This document shows positions 14,699 through 22,366 of a stretch of 29,661 nt of DNA, piece after piece. The stretch spans positions 1 to 29,661 of IMG/VR virus record IMGVR_UViG_3300024256_000047, one strand, 5' to 3'. The translations under genes were made by a program, and so were the position numbers. A model generated the notes under the pieces. The model was not told the origin of the DNA, made no database searches, and saw nothing but the letters and a program-made list of their open reading frames with translations. The stretch is from a virus. Numbering within the stretch: the stretch's first letter is position 1; each line of letters begins with the position of its first letter.

Positions 14699-15924
14699 TG
14701 GAATTACTAAAAAAGTTAAAGGCAACAAACAGTAGAATAGAGAAAGAGCTAATTCTGCACTCAGCCAATAAAATGGAAAAGCTGGTACTAGCCTATGCGT
14801 ATAATCCTTACTTTGTTTATCATCAAAAAGAACTAGGTGAAATTGATTGGGACTGGTTAGAAGAACCAGAGGATTTAATGTTTGGATTATTAGAAGTGCT
14901 AAGAACCAGGCAAATAACAGGGATGGCTGCATACGATAAAATACAAGAGTTTGCAGCAGATTTTGGAGACCTAATTAAGTTAGTTGTACGTAAAGATCTA
15001 GAGTGTGGTATAACTGCTACAACTATTAATAAAGTTTTTCCTGGTTTAGTTCCACAGTTTAAAGTGCAATTAGCTAAAGAAGTACCATTAGACAAAGTTG
15101 AATTTCCTGCTTTAGCTCAGCTAAAATATGACGGTGTACGTCTAGTGTGTTTAGTCGATGGAACTAAGGTAGAGTTTAGAACACGAAGTGGTAAGATAGT
15201 ATGGTTGCCTGAATTTGCGAATCTTGTAAGGAGTTCATTCTCGGAAGCTAGGTTTATTCTTGATGGTGAAATAACTAGCCTATCAGGTAAAATGGAAGAT
15301 CGAACTAAAGTATCAGGTTGGATTAATTCAGCTATGCACGGTACACAAATAGATGAGACTAAACTAAAGTTTACAGCATTTGATGCAATGGACTACGCTG
15401 ACTTTATGTCAACCAAGTGTACTTGGGAATATACGTATAGATTTAATCTAGTAAGAAAGTTGATTAATACGATTAACAACCCTTACATTCAATTAGCCGA
15501 GACTACCCCAGTAAACAATATTAATCAAGTAGAAGCGCTATATGCAGATAAGCTCTCTCAAGGTTTCGAAGGTCTAGTTCTTAAGTCTAGTTCACATCTT
15601 TATTCATTTAAGCGTTCTAAAGATTGGATAAAAATGAAAGAGATAAAGTCAACAGAACTAGTATGTATTGATGTACAAGAAGGAACAGGTAAGTACGAAG
15701 GAAGCATCGGTGCTTTGATTTGCCAAGGTACAGTAGATGGCAAACAGGTTAGAGTTCGTGTAGGTTCTGGCTTAACTGATAAAGATAGAGACCAGTCACC
15801 TAGTTCTTACATTGGTAAAGATATAGAAGTCAAATACAATACAACTATTCAAGACTCTGTATCTAAAGAGTGGTCACTTTTCTTGCCAAGATACGTAGGT
15901 ATTCGATTTGACTTAGTTACCTAA
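14698..15924 (+). CDS. ATP-dependent DNA ligase
   Basis: A 408-residue ligase. The adenylation motif I is LAQLKYDGVR (active Lys near residue 142), with motif Ia-like FRTRSGK, motif III LDGEI near 187, motif IV EGLVLK near 290 and motif V DWIKMK near 310. An OB-fold region follows. The N-terminal 135 residues are a helical domain as seen in longer viral ligases. ATG 14698 shares one base with the previous TAA; AAAGGA lies about 10 bases upstream. It seals nicks in lagging-strand replication and recombination. Confidence 0.95.
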   Translation: MELLKKLKATNSRIEKELILHSANKMEKLVLAYAYNPYFVYHQKELGEIDWDWLEEPEDLMFGLLEVLRTRQITGMAAYDKIQEFAADFGDLIKLVVRKDLECGITATTINKVFPGLVPQFKVQLAKEVPLDKVEFPALAQLKYDGVRLVCLVDGTKVEFRTRSGKIVWLPEFANLVRSSFSEARFILDGEITSLSGKMEDRTKVSGWINSAMHGTQIDETKLKFTAFDAMDYADFMSTKCTWEYTYRFNLVRKLINTINNPYIQLAETTPVNNINQVEALYADKLSQGFEGLVLKSSSHLYSFKRSKDWIKMKEIKSTELVCIDVQEGTGKYEGSIGALICQGTVDGKQVRVRVGSGLTDKDRDQSPSSYIGKDIEVKYNTTIQDSVSKEWSLFLPRYVGIRFDLVT

Positions 15925-15934
15925 GAATATCGAC

Positions 15935-16023
15935 CTCCTGTGTGCTCCGTGATCGAGTTTAATTTAGAATCTAATATGGTTATCAGGGCCTATATTTGGA
16001 TTCGACCACGGACCATACAGGAG
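15935..16023 (+). other. Long two-stage hairpin between ligase and VRR-NUC genes
   Basis: Arms at 15935-15956 and 16002-16023 pair over 22 positions: 19 Watson-Crick, one G-U and two mismatches. The interior folds again: GAATCTAATATGG (15968-15980) pairs with CCTATATTTGGATTC (15989-16003) with one bulge and a 8-10 base loop. The 141-base gap it fills has no open frame of note. There is no T tract after it. It may be a structured RNA, an mRNA-protecting element or a DNA cruciform. Confidence 0.7.
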
Positions 16024-16065
16024 ACCAGATAAAATCAAATAATCTTTATAAATCAAGGACTTAGG

Positions 16066-16365
16066 ATGAATGAACAACAATTACAGAAGAAAATACAAGA
16101 CTATCTTAAGAAGCAAGGAGTATATTGTTTCAAGACTATCAGCACTAATAGATCGGGCATACCAGATATTATTGCATGCGTACCGCCACTAGGTACTTTC
16201 CTTGCTTTAGAAGTTAAAGTAGGTAAAAATAAACCCTCAGCTTTACAACTTCACCATGTAAATGAAATTAATAAAGCTGGGGGCAAAGCACACGTTGTAT
16301 GGTCGCTAGAAGAAGTAAAAGATCTACTTGAACAAAATGACTTTATCTCCGACATTAAATCCTAA
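16066..16365 (+). CDS. VRR-NUC family nuclease
   Basis: A 99-residue stand-alone VRR-NUC protein of the PD-(D/E)XK superfamily. The active site is GIPDIIAC (D34) and ALEVKVG (E49, K51), followed by PSALQ (Q61), all in the usual order and spacing. Small phage members act as structure-specific nucleases, e.g. on Holliday or flap junctions. An AAGGA ribosome site precedes the ATG. It is the last + strand gene and its last 42 bases overlap, tail to tail, the last gene of the - strand. Confidence 0.85.
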   Translation: MNEQQLQKKIQDYLKKQGVYCFKTISTNRSGIPDIIACVPPLGTFLALEVKVGKNKPSALQLHHVNEINKAGGKAHVVWSLEEVKDLLEQNDFISDIKS

Positions 16366-19020
16366 AAATCCTTTATTTTCTAACTTTTGCTCAAGTCCAG
16401 GAATGCCACGAATTGCCTCTGGAGTTATTTCTTCTAGTCCAGTGACTTGTTTAATAGCTTCAGAATCGGCGATTCTATGGGGATGCACTTCTTCAGTAAC
16501 GACCTTGACGCCTTCCTTACCTTTAGCCTGTGCAGCAGCTGCCTTGTGTTCTGTACCATAGTATACCCCTTTACCTAGTTCACCAGTTGTTTTAGCTTTC
16601 TTAGTACTATCTGTGGCAGCTCGATAAATCTTAACTTTAGGCGCAGCAAGATCTTTTTGCCCAAACTTAGCATAAGTAATAGCTAGCTCATTTATTTTAT
16701 CTGCCATAGCTGGATCTTCTCCAAGGCTTTGAACTAGAGAATTAATATCTTTGGCATTTAGTGGATTCTCAAGTACCTTACCTGTTTTAGTTACTAGAGC
16801 TAATGCGCGACCTTTTTGAGTGGGAGCCAATCGTTTAATCCCATTAAATATGCTACTAGCAAATTCATACTTTGCTCTCATTACAGGATCAACTGTTAAG
16901 AAACTTTGGAACTTAGGGATTGAGATATTTCCAGACGCTTTAGCTAAGTTAACGTCATTACGCCATACCTCAGACATTTCTTTAACCGCTCGCTTAAGCT
17001 GACGAGCTTCAGGTGTAGAGAATGCTATACTATCTAGTTCTTTAGCTAGCATAGGGAAATGAGTTGCTCTCGTCTGTCCTTCTAAACCCGCAGTAAACTT
17101 ATTAGTTAAATGATCTAATACAGCCCCCTCCATATTAACCCTAGCTTTTTGAGGCAGCTTAGAAATTAACTGCATAAAAGTACCATCAGGAGAAGTAATT
17201 TTATTCGACAATTGTTTAACTAGTTGCTTAGGCTCCATACCTTTAGACTGCAGAGCTTTAGCTAAAATATTCTCTTCTAATGCAAACATCTTAGCATATT
17301 CAACATTAGCTTTCTTCCACGCCGTCTTCCAAGCTGAGGCATTAGTAAGATGCTTTCCAGTAGTAGTAGAAATTTCTTTATCTATTTTACTTAGCACATG
17401 ATCAATACCAGCACGATCTATTGCAGAACTAAGCTTTTTATTAAACTTAAAATTATTAATAGTTTGGCGTAGTTCTAACAAGTTCTCAAAAGACCTCAGG
17501 TTCTCATCTAAAGTAATAGCGGTGCCTTCTGGTAGTATACGCTCTCCTGTTGCGTCTAGTGGAGTCGGACGAACTGGAGTAGCTACCTCTGTACCTTTTT
17601 TAGTTACTGTCTTTTCTGCTTTAGTTCCTAGTAGTCGAGCTTTAGCTATACGCAGTTTAAACGCCTCAAGAACAGTAGGATTAGTTATCTTACTTTCTAT
17701 CTTATCAAGTAAAGGTCTAATAGCTAAGTTTTCATAATCAAACTGATAACTAGATGGTACTTCTTCAACTGCTTTATTCTTAGTAGCAGCGTAAAAGCTT
17801 TTAACTTTACCTTGATATGCACCTAACTCATCTTTAAGTACAGTAGCTACATTAGTTGAGCTTAGCTCTTTAGAACTAGCTAACAAGTTTTCAGCACGGT
17901 CTGAAATATTTCTAACTACTCGTGCACTAGCAGTAGGATCAATAGCCATAGCAGGTGCAGCAAATGTTTCACCACCTGGCTGTGTCATACCAATAGCTTC
18001 AATTTCCTGGGCGGCTTTAGACTTAGGCAAATCGCCCGTAGTATGCTTCTCAAATAGTTCAACGATCTCATCTACTTGAGTCTGGTCCAAACCCATGATA
18101 TCTTTTAATGCTCTACGAGCACCTGAGCTATCACCACCAGAAACAAAGTCCCAAGCTTTCCTAACTCCTTTAGCACCTAGGTTAAATGCTGGACCTAGTA
18201 TAGCAGTAAACGTAGCATCATCAATACCTGCTTGTTTCATCTGGTTAAAGACTTTAGCTGTGCTTAAATCATCTACTTGTTGCAATGCTTTAGCAGCAGC
18301 ATTAATATCAGCTCCTCTACCCGCCGCTGCACCTAGGGCACCAAATACAGCAGCACCAGCAGCTTTAATTGGGAGCGGACCTGGTATAGCCGCACCCCGA
18401 CTAGCGCCAGCAATAGCTCCACCAAGTTCATACTTACCTGCTTCTACTGTATCAAAGAAGTCTACGTCGAGAGGTTCAAATGCTCCTTCGGCTGTAAACT
18501 GACCTACTTCATTAGTCTCAGGATTAAACTGCACAGGCAAGCCATATTTCTGAGCTATGGCCGCAATACCCATGTTTAGCTTGGTCTGGTCACTACTAGC
18601 TTTAGCCATAGCTTCAGGAGAAAATCCACCACGTATCATAGTTGGTATGTCCATGCTTTCTCTAGTTAAAGCATCAGCAGTAGCAGTAAATTCTGATAAA
18701 TCCATTTCTCCTTCTTCTGGTATCTGTGCGTCATCAAAGAATACACCCATAGTACGTTGTACCATATCTTGCCCACGTTGCACAGTATCTTGTATACTAA
18801 AAGGCTCTTGTGGTTCAGGTTCAGCTACTTGTACACTTTTACGACGCTCAATTTCTTGCGTCATAATACTAGAGATAAACTGGTTAGTCTCATTAGGATC
18901 TAGGTTAAACTTTTGAACTAAACCCGCAGATATATCTTGTGGGCTCATGTCTTGATCTAACGCTTGGATAACAGTATCAGGGTTAATTTGATCTATACTG
19001 TAAGGTGCATTTTCTGGCAT
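16324..19020 (-). CDS. Large ejection-type virion protein with C-terminal ADP-ribosyltransferase-like domain
   Basis: An 898-residue protein, last gene of the structural operon. Residues 1-120 are acidic and helical. A hydrophobic Gly/Ala stretch near 198-235 could insert into a membrane. The middle is helical and Lys-rich. Residues 796-898 look like an ART fold: IYRAA (R800), GKGVYYGTEHKAAAA (816-829), then VTEEVHP and a final GFLGFNVGDKVILF. This order resembles phage and toxin ADP-ribosyltransferase domains of the 'GkGvYf...A' type. The catalytic triad is not certain. Position after portal and ejection genes, and size, suggest it is injected with DNA, as T4 Alt is. A GAGGT ribosome site supports the start. 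ART call moderate; ejection role inferred. Confidence 0.65.
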   Translation of the reverse strand: MPENAPYSIDQINPDTVIQALDQDMSPQDISAGLVQKFNLDPNETNQFISSIMTQEIERRKSVQVAEPEPQEPFSIQDTVQRGQDMVQRTMGVFFDDAQIPEEGEMDLSEFTATADALTRESMDIPTMIRGGFSPEAMAKASSDQTKLNMGIAAIAQKYGLPVQFNPETNEVGQFTAEGAFEPLDVDFFDTVEAGKYELGGAIAGASRGAAIPGPLPIKAAGAAVFGALGAAAGRGADINAAAKALQQVDDLSTAKVFNQMKQAGIDDATFTAILGPAFNLGAKGVRKAWDFVSGGDSSGARRALKDIMGLDQTQVDEIVELFEKHTTGDLPKSKAAQEIEAIGMTQPGGETFAAPAMAIDPTASARVVRNISDRAENLLASSKELSSTNVATVLKDELGAYQGKVKSFYAATKNKAVEEVPSSYQFDYENLAIRPLLDKIESKITNPTVLEAFKLRIAKARLLGTKAEKTVTKKGTEVATPVRPTPLDATGERILPEGTAITLDENLRSFENLLELRQTINNFKFNKKLSSAIDRAGIDHVLSKIDKEISTTTGKHLTNASAWKTAWKKANVEYAKMFALEENILAKALQSKGMEPKQLVKQLSNKITSPDGTFMQLISKLPQKARVNMEGAVLDHLTNKFTAGLEGQTRATHFPMLAKELDSIAFSTPEARQLKRAVKEMSEVWRNDVNLAKASGNISIPKFQSFLTVDPVMRAKYEFASSIFNGIKRLAPTQKGRALALVTKTGKVLENPLNAKDINSLVQSLGEDPAMADKINELAITYAKFGQKDLAAPKVKIYRAATDSTKKAKTTGELGKGVYYGTEHKAAAAQAKGKEGVKVVTEEVHPHRIADSEAIKQVTGLEEITPEAIRGIPGLEQKLENKGFLGFNVGDKVILFK

Positions 19021-19037
19021 TACGATTACCTCGGAGG

Positions 19038-20534
19038 TTATTTAGTCCATTCTGGAAATTGAAATTCTTCTTGTTGGGTGGCAGCGCTAGTAGGGGCACC
19101 TAGCACAGCATAGCGATAAAAATCAGTTTTAGCTTTAGAAAAATCTAGTATAGCATAGCGAGAACTATCCAAGTTAGACTTAGTTGGGTCTAATATAGCG
19201 TAGTCGACTTTTTTCTCTAGCGCAAAGCGAGGTAAAATATATTGGGATTGCGTGCCAGAAGATTCTATTAATTCTTGCCTATAATCTTGTATCTTTACTG
19301 CGTTATAAGGATCTTGCTGAAAAACTTCTACTGCTTCTTCTAAAGTTGAAGCTTTTTTATTAGCAATGTACTCATTGGAAAGAAAGTCTCTAAACCTACG
19401 CTGTTCCTTCATTTCACGCAGTAGCTCTGCAGGATTGTCAAGAGACTTTGGAAGTTTTGGAAGTTCTGTAGCAGCTAGCACTTTAAATTCTGCGCCTGTC
19501 TCTTTTGCGATTTTTTTAAACAGACTAGGCACTTGTCTTTCATACTGATGCTTTTGCACTCCTTCCCCTCTAACTAAACCAGGATGTCCTTTAATAGGTA
19601 TTGCTATTTGGGTGAGCCCTTTATCTTTAGCCACTAATATCTCTTGCTCGATAGCTTTACGTAGCCAATTCTTTTTAAGCGGTGCTGAGGGAGCCATCTT
19701 AATAAGTTCATTTTCTCGTCTTACCCAATCACTTGCCGCTTTCCATAAACGTGTTCGTTCGTCCACTTTAGCGTAAAACTTTAGCGCTATATCCGGGTTT
19801 GTTATATTTTTATCTACTTCTTTACTTAGTAAGTCGCTTTCCTCTTTGAGCCGCTTGCTCTCCGCATCGAACCCTTTTAGTTGTTGCCGAATTACTTGAA
19901 GTTCTTTTACCTCTTCTGCAACACGATAACCTTCTTGCGAGCCTTTCTGATGTCTAAAGCTCTGTATCTCTTCAATTACATGGGTATCGCCTACTTCTTC
20001 TTTAGCTGACCAAGGATACTTTTGTTTCGCAGAAGCTCCAATAGGCCTTTGAGTAGTCCTAGTATGCATCAAATAATTTTGCGCACTAGGAGTAGCTTCA
20101 GTAAAGTGAGGATCTCTAAAACCCTCAGCTTTAGGTGAGGTAAAGCTATAAAGGTTCTCAGAATACCCAAAGTCTTCTATTGCTTCTAAAGGGTCCTCGA
20201 ACCCTTTAGACGTTATTTGGGTATAAGTAGAATGGCCCTCTTCTGCAGCGCTTAATAAATCACGTTCTGTGCGAGCAAATTTATCGCTTCGCATACTGTC
20301 AATGCCTATTAGCTCGTGCTTACCTAGTCTATTAAGTCCTCTTGGGTCTTTAGCCACCCTTTCTAGCACATCTTTCATACCAGAGTGTTCTAGCTCTTCT
20401 GGCTTAACACCACGCTTAACTAATGCATTGTATACTGAAGAGGTAGCTGTTATGAAATCTTCTGGTAAGTCTTGAAGAACTTCACTAAGTTTAGAAAGTG
20501 CCTTTGCTCCGTGTTTAACTAATGTACCAGCCAT
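19038..20534 (-). CDS. Virion-associated protein with a polyvalent-protein-type 'EEIQS' domain
   Basis: A 498-residue protein between the portal and the ART-like gene. Residues 155-345 match a pattern found in giant polyvalent phage proteins: YLMHTRT, VIEEIQSFRHQKG (186-198), APLKKNWLRKAIEQ (284-297), and GVQKHQYERQVPSLFKKIAKE (325-345), in the usual order. The activity of that domain is not known to me. A helical insertion (205-270) splits it. The C-terminus has three related repeats (YAILDP, YAILDF, YAVLGA; 445-480). Its GAGG ribosome site lies inside the end of the portal gene. It is probably a minor capsid or ejected protein. Confidence 0.65.
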   Translation of the reverse strand: MAGTLVKHGAKALSKLSEVLQDLPEDFITATSSVYNALVKRGVKPEELEHSGMKDVLERVAKDPRGLNRLGKHELIGIDSMRSDKFARTERDLLSAAEEGHSTYTQITSKGFEDPLEAIEDFGYSENLYSFTSPKAEGFRDPHFTEATPSAQNYLMHTRTTQRPIGASAKQKYPWSAKEEVGDTHVIEEIQSFRHQKGSQEGYRVAEEVKELQVIRQQLKGFDAESKRLKEESDLLSKEVDKNITNPDIALKFYAKVDERTRLWKAASDWVRRENELIKMAPSAPLKKNWLRKAIEQEILVAKDKGLTQIAIPIKGHPGLVRGEGVQKHQYERQVPSLFKKIAKETGAEFKVLAATELPKLPKSLDNPAELLREMKEQRRFRDFLSNEYIANKKASTLEEAVEVFQQDPYNAVKIQDYRQELIESSGTQSQYILPRFALEKKVDYAILDPTKSNLDSSRYAILDFSKAKTDFYRYAVLGAPTSAATQQEEFQFPEWTK

Positions 20535-20536
20535 AG

Positions 20537-22366
20537 CTATGCACCCTCGTTAGTATTCTGAGGTAGTTTAAGATCTTGACTTCCAGGTTGACCCCCAAGA
20601 CCCTGAGCACCCTGCATAGCCTGCATTTGTGCTTGTTGGTTCTGAGACAGCATCATAGCAGTTTGCTCGAATATACCAGAGATCTCAGGAGAATATTTAG
20701 TCTTCATAGTTCTTAGGCCTAAGCTAGCAGCTTGCATAAATCCTGCTGGATTAGTTTGAGCTAACATCTGACCTACAGGACCAGCCAAAATAGACTCTAA
20801 CATTAACTGAGTCTTTTCATCCTCATCATTATAGCTAACAGACTCTACAGATATGTCTACATTTGTGAATGCAATCTCAGTGCTTTCTTCAGGTATAGGA
20901 GCTACTATATAGTTACCATCACTATCGATCTCACGTTCACCTGAAGCTGGATCAATTACAAACTCAAAAGCAAATTCCATCTCTGGCTGTCCATTAGGTC
21001 CAATACGACCTGTAGGCATTTGCATAGGCTGATTTACTGCAACCCAACGATCACCAGAAATCTCGTCAGCTATACGGATAACCTGGAATGCAGTATAATA
21101 CTGCTTCATTAGATTAACTATATCCCAACCTAGTAGTTGGTAAAACTGGTCAATACGATTAGTCAGATAACGTAAAGCTACTACTGTTGCATTCTGCTGT
21201 AGTTTAACCTTACGACCTGAATCAGAAGCATAAGCCATGCCTAAGAAACTATCATTAATACTTAAGATACGCTGGATACGATCTAGAGCTTTATCAATAA
21301 CCACATACTGGTTAATGATCTCTTGATTCATATTCTCTATCTTAATACCTTGTAAATCTCTAACCGGTATTACTGCATTAACTCTGTTGAACGCATCGAT
21401 AAACTCTGCCATATCTTCTACAGCATTATTTTCAATGAAAGCTTTCTGTGTATTAACCATCAACTGTATTTTAATCAGTGCTTGGTTGATAGCTTTCTGA
21501 GTCTCAACTACCTCTCTAAAGATTCCATAATGCTCAGTATTGTCTGAAGTATGTAGTTTTTGCACACGATAAGGGAATCGTACTTCTTTATATGTAATCT
21601 CTTTACGTTCTAGTTCTACGTCACCAGACCAGAAGATAGACCAAGTCTTATCCTCATCGTCTGTGATAACAGTATGAACTATAAGATAGTTATCGAAGAC
21701 TTTATAACGGCCTGTGAACTCACCATTATATGTGGCGCTGAACTCAGACTCGTCTAGCCCTAAATGATTCTCATAAGCAAGTAACTCTTCTAGCTTTTCT
21801 TTACCAAAGAGCTTAACCACTTGATCATCACTCAACCAGCGATAGCGATGTAAGAAGCGCGCATCAGAGTAGTCCTCAAGACGACTTAGAGGATCTAGAA
21901 CAATCTCGCTATCAGGTACATGGTTAATACTGATCTGTCTGATATTACGACCAAAGACATCTTTTTCACCTGTGTCTTCTACATCGATATAGCTACACAT
22001 AATACCAGAGACTAAACCAGATAGCTTTAGCTTATCGCCTTCAGTATCGAAGTTATTAACCCGCATAGTATGCTTAACTAGATCATTGAGCACAGACGCA
22101 GTAGGGATATCATTCATCTGTTCTGGGCTAACTTTAACGGTGTTAAGCACAGTAGAATAGTAACCTATAAGCATACGAGCAAATAGTTTAATGACATTAA
22201 AAGTCTCTACGGGTTGACCACGATTTTTTAGAACCGCAATTTGTTCATCTGTATACTGTCTGTTATGGTACATATTCCAGACTTCACGTGCCTCTTCACG
22301 AGATTCTTCATAAGCTTCATAACCTATTTTAAGAGTGTCCTGTAGGGTGGTAATCTTTGTGTCCAT
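20537..22366 (-). CDS. Portal protein, P22-like
   Basis: A 609-residue portal. The N-terminal part (YEESREEAREVWNMYHNRQ, then RGQPVETFNVIKLFARMLIG) and the central ILSINDSFLGMAYASDSGRK region with following helical stem match the P22/T7-like portal pattern. The last 60 residues are Gln/Met/Gly-rich, as in many portals and likely disordered. It forms the dodecameric ring at the vertex through which DNA is packaged and ejected. Its ATG shares one base with the TAA of the preceding gene. Terminase and capsid genes, which normally accompany a portal, are not adjacent. Confidence 0.9.
   Translation of the reverse strand: MDTKITTLQDTLKIGYEAYEESREEAREVWNMYHNRQYTDEQIAVLKNRGQPVETFNVIKLFARMLIGYYSTVLNTVKVSPEQMNDIPTASVLNDLVKHTMRVNNFDTEGDKLKLSGLVSGIMCSYIDVEDTGEKDVFGRNIRQISINHVPDSEIVLDPLSRLEDYSDARFLHRYRWLSDDQVVKLFGKEKLEELLAYENHLGLDESEFSATYNGEFTGRYKVFDNYLIVHTVITDDEDKTWSIFWSGDVELERKEITYKEVRFPYRVQKLHTSDNTEHYGIFREVVETQKAINQALIKIQLMVNTQKAFIENNAVEDMAEFIDAFNRVNAVIPVRDLQGIKIENMNQEIINQYVVIDKALDRIQRILSINDSFLGMAYASDSGRKVKLQQNATVVALRYLTNRIDQFYQLLGWDIVNLMKQYYTAFQVIRIADEISGDRWVAVNQPMQMPTGRIGPNGQPEMEFAFEFVIDPASGEREIDSDGNYIVAPIPEESTEIAFTNVDISVESVSYNDEDEKTQLMLESILAGPVGQMLAQTNPAGFMQAASLGLRTMKTKYSPEISGIFEQTAMMLSQNQQAQMQAMQGAQGLGGQPGSQDLKLPQNTNEGA

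Noticed and set aside
15935-16023. tRNA or Rho-independent terminator in the ligase/VRR-NUC gap
   Set aside because: No cloverleaf, T-loop or CCA-type end is found, and no T tract follows the stem.
18095-18502. Ala/Ser/Pro-rich + strand frame
   Set aside because: It is the complement of the Gly/Ala-rich part of the 898-residue protein; no ribosome site and skewed composition.
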